Below are positions 22,869 through 33,526 of a stretch of DNA of 64,000 nt, piece by piece. Each line of letters begins with the position of its first letter. The stretch's first letter is position 1. Location of the stretch: the NCBI GenBank assembly GCA_025201705.1, contig MU616566.1, positions 62,001-126,000 on the forward strand, read 5' to 3'. Below the pieces are notes generated by a model. The model was not told the DNA's origin and did no database searches. It saw only the letters and a program-made list of their open reading frames with translations. A program made the position numbers and the translations under genes. Source of the DNA: Dissophora ornata. Taxonomy: Eukaryota; Mortierellomycota; Mortierellomycetes; Mortierellales; Mortierellaceae.

Positions 22869-23690
22869 CTACAGCTTGGCAAAGATCGGCTTGAATACTA
22901 TTTTTTGAAGAATGAGGCTTGCAGTTTGAAAGATTGCCTTGATCCGGTCCTTGTTCTCTGAAGGAACCTTCCACATCATTGTCAGCAGCGTGTCACCTGG
23001 GTAGACTGGAGCTGCGAATCTACCCGTAATGCACTTGAAGGCTTTTGAATCCGAGTTCGCGTGAGTTTTGAGGATAGCATGAGCAGCATGTCCGTAACGA
23101 GCAAAGACCATGCAGGAACGGCTTCTTGAAACCGACCAAAGGAGCAAATGGCTAGGTCGATTTAGAACGGGCTGTAGTCTCTGCAGGGAAACAAAATACA
23201 CAGTCGGCAAATGTAGCCGCAAGGGAGAATATCATAAGAAAGGCAGCAGAGCACACTCTGCACACCCGAAGAGGCGGTAAAAGAATAGCTTGACTCTCCG
23301 TGGTGCGGTTCCTCCTTGATATGATCCGGCTCCACGACTCTTGTTTCCCTGTCGGGACCTTTAGACCTCCTCATCTGCCAGCACCTCTCACGAACGCAGA
23401 TCCCTTCATAGTCGAAGCCCTTTTCGTAACACCCCAGTCACTTTGGTCCAAAGTTCGAACGAACCCCCCTGCAGCTGGCAAGACCCGGTGAACGTCCAAG
23501 GACTGTTCACCCTACGTTATTACACTTAAAAGTCCAGGAGAAGAGGGTATGATGGGGAGCCGGTAAAGGCAGGGCTATTCTCGTAGGGAAAAGGGAGTTC
23601 TTCAGAGTGGATGATGATGGAGATGGCGTAGAGGAGAAGGTCCCGAGAATTGTAGACGACCTTCTTCGGCTCCGACTTGAAAGATGCCAT
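22869..23690 (-). pseudogene. Hydratase-2 (MaoC-like) gene relic, copy 2, near full length
   Basis: It starts with an intact-looking first exon, ATG at 23690, reading MASFKSEPKKVVYNSRDLLL and PFPYENSPAF, the usual N-terminus of peroxisomal hydratase 2. It then meets TAA within LLLDF. Downstream, SAFVRGAGR (about 23395) is followed by a stop. The NPLHID region has become DYSPF with a stop. A one-base insertion breaks LCSYGHAAHA (about 23095). From there RFAAPVYPGDTLLTMMWK to FKPIFAKL and TAG (22871–22869) is open. The terminal AKL is a canonical PTS1 peroxisomal signal, so the ancestral enzyme was probably peroxisomal beta-oxidation hydratase. At least four lesions make this a pseudogene. Confidence 0.8.
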
Positions 23691-24516
23691 AGAGGTGGAT
23701 GGAAGTGAGGGTGTGAAGGAGAGTGTGTGTGAGGGAGAGAGGGTACGCAATTGAGAATGTAAATAAAAAAGAGAACGACGTGGGTGTAGAGAGCGAAGGT
23801 AAAAAAAATGCCTCGGCTCGACAGTGTCGGATGTTGTGGGCTTTCTACAGTTTGGTTAATGGATGGTTTGGAGTATGTCAATGGAGGGCGATCGGAGGGT
23901 GACATAGGCCACGTACTGATCGCGTGTGAGGGAGGCCAAATATAGAGCTGCATTCTGCATGGACGCAGACAAACGATGAGCTGTCCCTCGAGGACGGTGT
24001 TGGTTCAGGGACACGCGTCCGCAAGGCTCGCGAGATAACAAGATGATTGTCCGTGCATCGCTTTGGTACGGAAAAGAAAAGGGGACAGATCCGCGACACA
24101 ACGATGAGGGATGACATAGGGTATGGACCGCTATGCCACATGTCGGGGGAGTGCTTAGGTGAAGGCGGGAATCGATTCGAAACAGAAGAATGAGGGGTCA
24201 GGCGCAGTGAAATTGCGCACGGCGTTATTATTGCTTTCGCAGTACTCTCATACTTCTCATACTTCTCATACTTCTCAATCTCATACACCTTCGCATCACT
24301 CTCGCTCGCTCGTGCATCTCTCCTCATCTCCATCGATCCTTCCCTCTCCATCGCTCTGTCTCGGCTCATTATCATTATCCTTGCCACTAACCCACTAACC
24401 CGCCCTCGCTCCCTCAGCCCCACCCAACCCACATAGCCCTGTCCACATCCTTGCTCTTGTCCTCCACACATACACTCCCTCATTCCCACCCACACTGCCC
24501 TTGAGCATTTCCGAGG
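23691..24516. promoter_or_regulatory. Intergenic between hydratase relic and J-domain gene
   Basis: 826 nt with no supported gene; long open frames here are low-complexity. The right half is pyrimidine-rich and is the likely promoter of the J-domain gene. It contains the tandem nonamer reported separately. Confidence 0.45.
24247..24273. repeat. Tandem nonamer CTCATACTT x3
   Basis: Three perfect copies of CTCATACTT followed by a partial, altered copy, about 245 nt upstream of the J-domain gene start. It may be a promoter element array or a simple slippage repeat. Confidence 0.8.
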
Positions 24517-26535
24517 ATGGATCGCAACACGGTCCACTTGTACGAGGCCCTGGGCGTACCAAAGACCGCCACCCATGACGACATCAAAAAGGCGTACAGG
24601 TACACGCATACACGCCATTCATATCCACATTCACATTCACATTCGGGACAGTAACACTCGGGCACTCAGCACTCAACACTTGTTGCGCTAGCCTGGAAAT
24701 TACCGCCAAAAAAAATAATAAAACAAAATAAAAGGCGCTCAGGTGTGATATCGTCAGCTGAAAAAGACATCAATAGGCTGTGGAGACAGCAGACAGCCTT
24801 ATCTCCAAGGAAACAGGACTTCAACCTGCAGACTGGATTCTCTCGTGAAAGACACAGTGCACTGCAGCGCAAATGCTATTTACGGAAAGACACCAAGCAC
24901 AGTAGGCTAACAATCCGTGCTCTGTTTCTTTGTCGTGATATGACTAGGCGGCTGGCTCTGCGCTATCACCCCGACAAAGTTAATGTCGCGGAGGTACCAG
25001 ACCACGAAGTAAAGGTGAGCACAACGGCAAGACTTCATAGATGCTCCGCCCTCTCGTCTTTGTGGACAAGAAGCTCTAACGATTGTTTTTCTCTATTGCC
25101 CCTGGTTGCTAGTTCCGAGAGATCGCTGCAGCATATGAAGTGTTGAGTACGTTCACGTCTTGTCCTGTTGACATGCGCAAGGGAGAGGGAAAAAAAAAAG
25201 TCATTTTTGGCTCGATATTGCAAACGGCTCTTTGGTCTTTTTTGTATTTGTTATTTTGTTCTTTTCCCAGTGAGCACGGTCAATTGTCTGTTAGCTCTCA
25301 CTCTCCCTTTAGATTAATTGCACGACGATTAACCACCAAAACAATCGGCATCCTCCAATCTAATAGGCGACCCGAAGAAGCGACAGGTCTACGACAAATA
25401 TGGCATGATGGGAGTACAGATGGCAGGCACTGAGATTGGAGCGCAGCTGGTCGAGATCGAGAGTCTGCTTTGCTCGGTCTTTCTTGCTCTCTCGGTCCTG
25501 CTGATTCTTGCCATCATTTTTTTCAGCTTCTTGTCCATCCGCGTCGATGGCAAGGTCAACTGGAGCTACTTTGTGGTCTTCATCCCTCTCTGGATCCTGG
25601 ATTTCATTGTAGTCGGGATAATTATCAGCCAAGCTCTACGACCAGTGGACGACGACGATGAGGACGACCATCACGACCAGGAAGAGGAGGATGGCGACAC
25701 GACACCCATGGCCCAGGAGGAGCGTAAGGCACAAAAGCTCAAGGCGAAGAGGCGGCAGAGGATCAGTGGAAGCGCGTTTGCGCTGGTGATTGTCCTCTTG
25801 GCAACGGCCTTCCAGGTCCTGATTGCCAAGAAGGCTAACGACCCTAGCAGCATCTCCGGGCCATCTGTCTTTGCGCCATACTTTGCGATTGAGGGTATCT
25901 TTTTCCTCATTGCCATCATCCAGCTGGTATTCATGGCCTTGGCTGGCGCATTTGCAGAGATCACTTTGAAGAGCAAGTGCATTGTGATCTTTGAGGCACT
26001 GTGGTGGAAGTTCACGCGGCTGGCTTTGGCGATTTTGATTATGCTCCGCATCGACGACGAGATCACTTGTTCCTGGGGCATCGTCTTTATCCCACTCTAC
26101 TTGGTCGGCCTCAAGTACCTGGTGCAGCTCATTACCGGATACAGGACCTTCTCACGGATGCAGAACATGGAGATGAAGCAGCAGGGGCAGTCGCTGATGA
26201 TCGTTTTAGGAGTCGTCTTTGTGCTTGTCGGAACCCTTGCGTACGCATTGATTGGACTGTTGGCAGCCAGGCTGGATGGACACAGCTACTCGGTCTCACA
26301 CGTCTTGATCCCCTTGTTTATTGTGCTCTCGATCCTACTGTGCTGTTCGGGATGCTGTCTGCCATGCATGCTTCTGGCCAGCGGAGCTTCTGAGGATGAC
26401 CTGATGGAACGGAATGCAGAGGTCAGATTGGTCTCGCCCAACCTTCGCATTGAGAATGGGGCAGCTCCACCGAGTCCTTCTAGCTCTGCAAGGAGATTCG
26501 GCCGTAGATCCAACAACGCCAGCAATCAATCCTAA
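24517..26535 (+). CDS. J-domain protein fused to TMEM185-like (fragile-X-F) membrane domain
   Basis: Exons 24517–24599, 24948–25014, 25113–25146 and 25367–26535 give 450 aa. Residues 6–75 form a J-domain: LYEALGVPKTATHDDIKKAY, then YHPDK with intact HPD (H35-P36-D37), [24 protein letters not shown]. Such domains stimulate Hsp70 ATPase. From about residue 90 there are roughly nine hydrophobic segments resembling the TMEM185/transmembrane fragile-X-F family (SIRVDGKVNWSYFVVFIPLW, WGIVFIPLYLVGLKYL), with an acidic and basic loop at about 145–190. A Cys-rich membrane end (LLCCSGCCLPC) and a Ser-rich tail follow. It is likely an endomembrane Hsp70 co-chaperone; location and topology are inferred. 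The long, strictly in-frame exon series argues it is a real fusion. Confidence 0.85.
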
Positions 26536-26773
26536 AAAAAGATGATTTCCTTATTTCAATTACTCTCACCATTACGACCTCATAAAAACATAGCAACAGA
26601 AATAATCTAACGACCCACGCCCAAGCGATCTCCAGTGTTTACCCAAAACCGCTTGCAAAAAAAAAAAATCTGTAGAATGAAATGAAAAAAAGGTATTACT
26701 TTTTTTCTACATTATTGTTATCTAATATGTACAAGTATGTTCCTGTCAGCCCTATCTTCCTCTCTGGGTCCTA

Positions 26774-27908
26774 TCATCCTCTCTTGGCCCTGCCAGACTT
26801 ACTCTTGGCCTTTGCTGCTGCTTTTGATCCGCTCCCAGTTTCGGCCATGTTGGATTTAGCCCACGCAAAGATCTTTCTGGGGCTGGCCTTGAACTTTTTG
26901 AACATACTGTCGAGCGCCAATTCCTGCTCCTTATTCAACAATGCGTCTGTCATGGGAGCTCCCGTGCCAGAGAGCGAGACGATCAGACCAGCTTTGATCT
27001 CATCCAGAGACCATTTCGGGATCTGGAACTGTATGGGTGTCGGCAGCAGCTTGTCCTTTTTGTGGATGGTTTCCACGTCGCTGTCAGCTTGCGCAGTTGC
27101 GGATGTGACGAGCACCTGGCATCGCGTTCCTTTGATGGGCAAGAACCCGTCGTCACAGATCCACCAAGTGGGTTTTTTAGTCGATGATTTCGATGTGATG
27201 ACTTTGAAAATGTTGGGGTGTTTCTCGAGATGGGGTGAGTAGCAGGAGTAGTACTGCTTGTCCACAAACGCGCTCGTGAACATGGGGTCACTGACCACGA
27301 TGTCGTGTCCTGCCTTGAACAGTTTGTAGGCTAGATAGTAGGCCAGACAAGACTTGCCGATGCCTGGAGTTCCTGTCGCCATAAAGATGGAATGCGACGC
27401 GGGATTGCATGTTGTGAGAGCTGTGAGGACAGCGGCGTAGCCAGGTCGGACGAGCATACCAGAGCCGAGAGATTCGTGGTCGTCACCCCAAGAGCATCCC
27501 TCTGGGAGAGTCAAGACGTCGAATTTGACTGGAGACGAGGTTTCCTGCTTCTCCTGATCCTCTTGAGAAGGCGCTGGCGATGTCGTAGTGGTCGAGGGTG
27601 TGATTTCGACAGAGTCCTGCTTAATGTTGTTGTGCAAAATCGCGTGGAAGTAGGAATCCTCGTAGAGATCATCCAAGTTTGTGGACTCTATGGTATTGGA
27701 TTACACGATTTGGGAGGGGTGTGAATAACAGGAAGACTCTTTGATGGAAGTGTTGTCGACTTTTTTTTTTCTGGCAGGGTGTATACAACTAACGGTTACC
27801 TGCGCCATCACCGCCTCCTATCGACAGTCCGCCCTCTGCATCTAGAGCTGCAAGTAGGTCCTGGAGTTCCTTCATGCTCGGCATCTTTTCCTTCTTTGGA
27901 GGGGCCAT
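26774..27908 (-). CDS. P-loop NTPase, RHS/Crinkler-associated type
   Basis: Exons 27908–27800 and 27687–26774 give 340 aa. A Walker A motif GTPGIGKS sits at about residues 142–149 inside IFMATGTPGIGKSCLAYYLA, followed by a short hydrophobic strand and Asp-Asp (WWICDDG), which may act as Walker B. The arrangement is like the NTPase domain of RHS and Crinkler-type proteins, which are expanded in oomycetes, chytrids and Mucoromycota-grade fungi. No secretion signal is seen. The C-terminus is Lys/Ala/Gly-rich and basic (KAAAKAKSKSGRAKRG), compatible with nucleic-acid binding or a nuclear signal. The role is unknown; assignment to that family is by motif only. Confidence 0.72.
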
Positions 27909-28890
27909 CCTTGCTGTGGTTGCTCAAGTGATAACAAAAAGTGTGGTGTGGTGGAGGCAAAAAAAAAAAAACTTCATTTCTGTTCACTTAAATTTCTGAT
28001 ACCCTTAATTGATTGTTTTCGTTCTTTGGGACTCTTAGGTTTCCCTGCAACTTTCGATATCCTTCGGCAGGTCTTTTGGAGGCCACCCCAGTGTTGTAGG
28101 AAAACCAGGGCACTCTTGTATTTATGACCGGATTACCTGCCTTGATTTTATATAATCCTCAGGATGTTGAGACGCGTGCGGAACGGCCCTCGTTATTCTT
28201 TGTCTTTTTCACAAGTACTACTAGCGAGGTCTAGTGTCCTGACCCATATTTAGCATCGTGAGTGATTTGATTTGACCCGAGCCACCCTCCCATCTTCCTA
28301 CGCCGAGAAGCACATGTATACAGCCGCATATCGATTCGATAGTCTCGTTGCATCCCAAAAGATGCAGTTGTCTTTACGCTTGTGGTGCCGTCTGGATGTA
28401 TCAAGGTCATTGCAAAGGTACTTCGCATACTTGATGCATTTCCCGTGGAAATAATACTATTTTACCGCGATCAGGAACCATAAAATATTCAAAATCACAA
28501 CCAGGATTATGAGCTGCCGCAGACCTTCACGGACGCGAATCGAACCACACGACACATTGAGTACAAAGTCCATGAGGAGTCAAGGTGCAACATGTGTAAA
28601 AAAAAACAAAGAGAGAACCGTGAATGCGTGTTTGCATCAACGCCAAGTCTTGCTGGGCGAAGCTCATGCGTTGTGCTGTAAGTTTGAGCTCAATGTTGTC
28701 TTGCTACGAAATTACTCGGCTTCTCTAAAATGCTCAGCTGCTCTAAACTGCAGCGCGATCCATCCTTCGTTGCAATATAAAAAGAGTCTTTTGGCCAGCC
28801 AGAAGACACATCCCAATCGTCATTACTCTTTCAGCCCAACTCAACTTGTTCGAAAAGTAAAAGGCTGAAAAACTGCTTGACAAAGATACA
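27909..28890. promoter_or_regulatory. Divergent region NTPase / NAT
   Basis: 982 nt with no gene. The right end carries a TATA box for the NAT gene (see separate entry). Short open frames are not supported. Confidence 0.5.
28775..28784 (+). promoter_or_regulatory. TATA box of NAT gene
   Basis: ATATAAAAAG lies about 110 nt upstream of the NAT start codon, a usual fungal distance. Confidence 0.6.
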
Positions 28891-29991
28891 ATGTTAACTC
28901 AGAACGAACTGCTACTTTACCTCGAGCGCATTGGCCTTTCTTCTCTCGGTGAGGCCAGCCAAACACGTCTCCAAGGAAACCGTTCACTTGAGGCCAACTT
29001 GGATCTGCTGCGTGAAGTCCAGAAACATCACCTTCTGTCTATCCCCTACGAGAACCTTTCGCTGCATTGGCGTCCAATCCGAGTTGACGCCGCCAATGTT
29101 GGTCACACTGCGACAGCAAAGTCTTCATCCGCAGAACAACCCGAATTCTTATCTCCACCTTTTGGTCTCTCGAAAGATGATCTGATGCGAAAACTGGTCG
29201 TCCAACGTAGAGGAGGGTACTGTCTGGAGCTGAACTCTCTCCTAGGGGAAGCCCTAGAGGTTCTAGGCTTTTCGGTCGAACGCGCTACCGCCAAGATTGT
29301 CCGCGGCTCCAGTCTCCTATCTAAACAACTCGCACGCGAGAAGAACAGTGATCTGAATGAAAGCGACATCCACGAGTTGGAGGTATTCCCGCACGACGAA
29401 TCCGGCTGGGAGACACATCAAATGCTTCTGGTCGGCGTCCCCGCTTCCAGCGAGAGCGTGCGTTACGAAAAGTACCTCGTAGACGCAGGCCTAGCTAAGT
29501 ATTCAATCCTAGAACCCATCGCACTGTCATCTACGCTTGCCGATGAAGGACACCATCAGTACCAAGGCGCTTTAGGCAAGCGTTTCCGCATCGCTCCTGC
29601 GGTAGACCAAGCTACAGAAACAGAGTCTGGTCGTCGCTGGAATCTCTCTGTCAAATTCCCTGGTTCGCGCATCTGGTTCCCGTATTACACCTTCAAGGCC
29701 CAGGAGGCCAGCGCGCAGCAGATTGATATGATCCACTACTACATGTCCATGACGCCCTCATCCACCAGACCTGCAGAGCCGTTTGCGACGATGCCGACGT
29801 GTGATGGGGAACGGCAGGTGACCCTGCAGGGCCTAACTCTGACGATCGAGCAGATCGAAGGGGGGACTGAAAAGGAGCGTGTAGTGGAGGTGACGACTCT
29901 GAAGAACGAAGAGGAACAGCGCGAATACTTTCAGAGGTACTTTGGGATTGAAGGATACCAAGCAGGTACTGTTCTCGTAAAGGCGACCTAG
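28891..29991 (+). CDS. Arylamine N-acetyltransferase family protein
   Basis: An intronless frame of 366 aa. The NAT catalytic triad is visible: Cys111 in RRGGYCLELNSLL, His176 in WETHQMLLV and Asp198 in KYLVDAGL. NIPYENLS-like sequence (SIPYENLSLHW) near residue 50 is also typical. The family moves an acetyl or malonyl group from CoA to arylamines; in some fungi it detoxifies plant benzoxazolinones. This copy is longer than bacterial NATs (about 280 aa), with a Ser/Ala insertion near 65–90 and an extended C-terminal third. It stands alone and lacks introns, unlike nearly all its neighbours, so horizontal origin is worth testing. Confidence 0.92.
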   Translation: MLTQNELLLYLERIGLSSLGEASQTRLQGNRSLEANLDLLREVQKHHLLSIPYENLSLHWRPIRVDAANVGHTATAKSSSAEQPEFLSPPFGLSKDDLMRKLVVQRRGGYCLELNSLLGEALEVLGFSVERATAKIVRGSSLLSKQLAREKNSDLNESDIHELEVFPHDESGWETHQMLLVGVPASSESVRYEKYLVDAGLAKYSILEPIALSSTLADEGHHQYQGALGKRFRIAPAVDQATETESGRRWNLSVKFPGSRIWFPYYTFKAQEASAQQIDMIHYYMSMTPSSTRPAEPFATMPTCDGERQVTLQGLTLTIEQIEGGTEKERVVEVTTLKNEEEQREYFQRYFGIEGYQAGTVLVKAT

Positions 29992-32900
29992 AGCTGGAAT
30001 ACCTGAATAACCCAAGAGTTCGCAATCGTTGAAACGTGAAACGTAAAAAGAAGCGACCAGTGATAAAAAAGCCACGCAATTCCAGAAATAAATTCGAGGC
30101 AAAGTCTTGTCCAGATCGCGTATCCTTTTTTTTTTTTATGCGCCCAACTTGTCTCGCCTATGGCGGTGTTGCGATATTCCTGGACGCGTGCATACATGTA
30201 ATATGTCATTACACAAAGCACAGAGACCTGAACACCTCCCAAAAGACGTGGGGCGGTTTTTCTCAGAGGATCGATGATCTCTGACAGTCCTCTCAATGTG
30301 CTTTGAGAATGTGCAGGCGGTCTCCGCATGCAGACGAACGAGTGATGTTTGCGCACAATCGTCTCTACGTCACAGTGCATAGTGGGCAGTTATCTGACAA
30401 CTGTGTTTCTCGGTATCGTTTTTTTTCAACAAGTCTTGATCAGCGATCGGGGCTTCTTTGATCGCGGGAGTAGATGCGTAATATGATGGCAATAGAAGCC
30501 CATTCCACTCGATTTTCGCGATAGTGATCGCGGAAATCAGGAAACTTGAAAATTTCTTTGCTGACTGATATTTCGCTAGTCCACCATCTTTAAGAAACGC
30601 GCCATTGAGGATGCTTAGTCTAAGAGTAATACTATCACCCCATTCATTGTTCACTGATCCACATTGGTTGGAAGAGAAAACTTTCAGATGAGAGATTGTC
30701 CTACATTCAGGCGTACGATGTATGGTACAAACCCTACTGATAAAACAAAGGCTCGAAATGGTTGACAAATACACGAATACGCGGCGTAGATTTGGCGAGA
30801 GATGCTTTATCTACATGCGTGATTACGAGCAAGACTAGCACAAAAACACGTTGGGGACATGCCCGGGAAGGGTGCAGTCTGTAAACAAAACATCTGAGGT
30901 GAACACAAAAAGACATTAGCCCACGAGATGCAAGTAAATGTGATGAATGCATGTGGAGGGGGTTTTTTTTTCTTGGACGGTAATCGCAAATTATTGTATT
31001 TGGACTACTTAATCGTATCATCGCGCTGCCTGCACTTGTCATTCGACTGGGGCAAAAAGGTTTGTCAGGGACAAACGCATGAGGGAGTAAAGAGCTTGGC
31101 GCTTCCGCGTTTTTAAGCCCATACAAACCGGCGTGGCCAAGAAAATATGCGCTTGTACTGTCTGCCGAGACCATTCCCATGGTCGCTCTCAATAAAGAGC
31201 GCATCACAGCTCTTGCTTTTGCACCCAGATGTGTGATGAGAATCTCATCTGCTTCATTTGTTCCCCAAATGACAATAATGGAGTGGTCCGCATTTGCGAA
31301 CAAGGCCGACGTTAAGCACGATGTTGAATTCCAAAATGAGAGTAAAAAACATCGTACTCTTTGCTGGTACCCCTGGAGCTTGCTTGGTTTATTACTCGCA
31401 AGCAGACATCCCATATATCAAATTACGCCAAACAAGCAACGCTAACCAAGGCGACAAAGGCGCCTGCTGGTTATTTACCCCATGGACTATCCGCCCTGCA
31501 GTTTTTTTTTGTTTATTTTACACGGATGCAATAAACCCCATTGTGTTATTTGTTATCTAAACAATCTCATCATCATCAATCAATAATTATGCAGCCCAAT
31601 ACTTGACTAAAGACCTCGCAAAACTAGTTATTTGCTCTTGCTTTGATTTCCTTGTTTTTCTGTCTGCTCCGTGTACACGTCAGGTTGTACTTGTGTTTAC
31701 TGCTCGACGCCTGGGAGGTCGGCTGCATCGATTTTCTGGCTCGTCAAAAAAGTTCCCGGGTGCCAAAAGCACTTTTTTTTCTTTTTTCAATTTTTTACCA
31801 GGGCGAGAGCTTGTGTAGCCATTTAGACCCCAGGGTTCACCCACAACTCACTGGTGGGCGCAAAAAGACAAGGACAGTAAATTCAAAGCGTTCATCATAT
31901 GAATCACATACGTCTAATGATGGCAGATGGCGCGAATTGAGCACTGTGCAGTAATTCTATGACAATATTACGCATTTTTTTTGTCAGGGTCCATTTGGCT
32001 GTCAGGATTGAGTGAGAGCAAAGAAAGGGAGTCTGAAATGGCGAGTGGCAGCTGTGGTCCCCATCATGTCAGCCAGTCTAATAGAATACGACATATTCCT
32101 GTGATCATTTCCTTTTCTGATCACGGAGATAGGGACGGATAGTCCAGATATGCAAGGGCCTGCAAGCTCGCAAACATTTTTCTCATTATTGCTTCCTTCC
32201 AGGGTAAAATGGCAACGACCAGAAGCAAACGAATAAAGTCAGGAGAGCACCATTTCCGTGATGGATACGGCGAGATATTGCATGAGGACAAAAGGAAAGG
32301 GGATCCAATCAGACTGCAGGATTGAATCAAGCTTTGTAGATTGTGCACGGCGACATGTCCTTTGCAGGGTGCGTGATGTGGAGGATGGTTGCACAAATAA
32401 ACGCGTTCCTGTACTTTAATTGATTAATTTAATCGAACCATCGAACCTGCCTTGTCTTGCACCAGCCCATGCCCTCGTCTACTTCTCTCAGGTACACACG
32501 GCCTCTGCCGTCTCGTGCTATTTCATGTCTCCTCATGCGAATCCCGCGCCTTGCCTTTCCGCCGCGACTCACAGCTACGGAGGTGCTAAACATACACTCC
32601 TCTACCAGCGCATGCGATTGTTGTTGGCGTTGCTCTGAGTAGAGGGATGGGAGCATCTCTTTGTGAATACGATCTGAGAGTACTAGTCTAGGTCCACAAG
32701 ACTACATGTCCACGCTCTCAATCGTTGAGTAGAAATAAGAACAAACAAAAATGCACGCTCCCATTCAAATAAGAACTTCCAGCATAATCAGCTCACTATC
32801 ATATTCACCATCAAGACCCTGTTTTGGGTTTGCTTTGTTTTCGTGTCCTCATGGCATGTCTGTAATCTAATCCCATGGACACATCAATAATCTGGGGGCC

Positions 32901-33526
32901 ATCGCAGATGTTGTGTCCTGACATCGAACGCAACCTTTTCTTGCACCCGAGGGTTGCTAATGCCGCATATACATCGATGTAAAAACGAAGACATTAGAAA
33001 ACGGGACTTAGAATACAATGCCGTAAAAGAAAACGCCAAACCTCGAAGACAAAGCTCTACAAGCGATATTAGAAGACAATGGTATAGTTGTTCCTTCACT
33101 CCTCTGATTCGCACTCACTCATGTCCCCAAATCCTATCTCAGTTGTTGATTTATCGCCTTTCGATTGAGTTAATGTTAATCGGGTTCACTTTGTTCTCAG
33201 ACTATTCCTAATTCCATTCTGGACCACTGAGGGGCTACCCTTTATTTCCTTTGAAAGCACTGGGAAAGTGCTGTGAAAATCCTGTGTCGCTTATATTTAC
33301 AACCCCTGAAATGTAATAATGGCCTGGCAGAATAGAATACACCCAGCGTTATTCCTTTCCTCGACTCGCGGCCCTGGGTAGATCGAGAGAGCAACAGGTT
33401 CTTGGAGCATTATAAATATGCCCACTATAACCCCTCCTCGATCCTACTTTTCTCATTATCCTCATCTCCATCCTCATCCTCAATTTCCTTCGCCCGGCTC
33501 TTCTCCTCCATCTCTTATCCTAAGCA
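29992..33526. other. 3.5-kb gene-poor region
   Basis: No gene recognised. The longest minus frame, 31414–30734 (226 codons), has no family signature, a biased composition and no clear start context. AT-rich stretches and short T-runs are scattered (30125–30140, 30966–30974, 31772–31780). I looked for tRNA B-boxes and saw none convincing. The right end is the chitinase promoter. Confidence 0.5.
33411..33420 (+). promoter_or_regulatory. TATA box of chitinase gene
   Basis: TATAAATATG about 115 nt before the chitinase ATG, followed by a CT-rich initiator stretch. Confidence 0.65.

Noticed and set aside
24247..24273. Tandem repeat considered as a CRISPR-like array
   Set aside because: Nine-base units with no spacers in a eukaryotic promoter; a simple tandem repeat.
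28530..28600. tRNA-like box (GCGAATCGAACCACACG) on the minus strand
   Set aside because: No matching A box or acceptor stem could be folded; only a B-box resemblance.
30734..31414. 226-codon open frame on the minus strand in a gene-poor region
   Set aside because: No recognisable motif, uneven composition, no plausible promoter or splice context; probably a chance frame.
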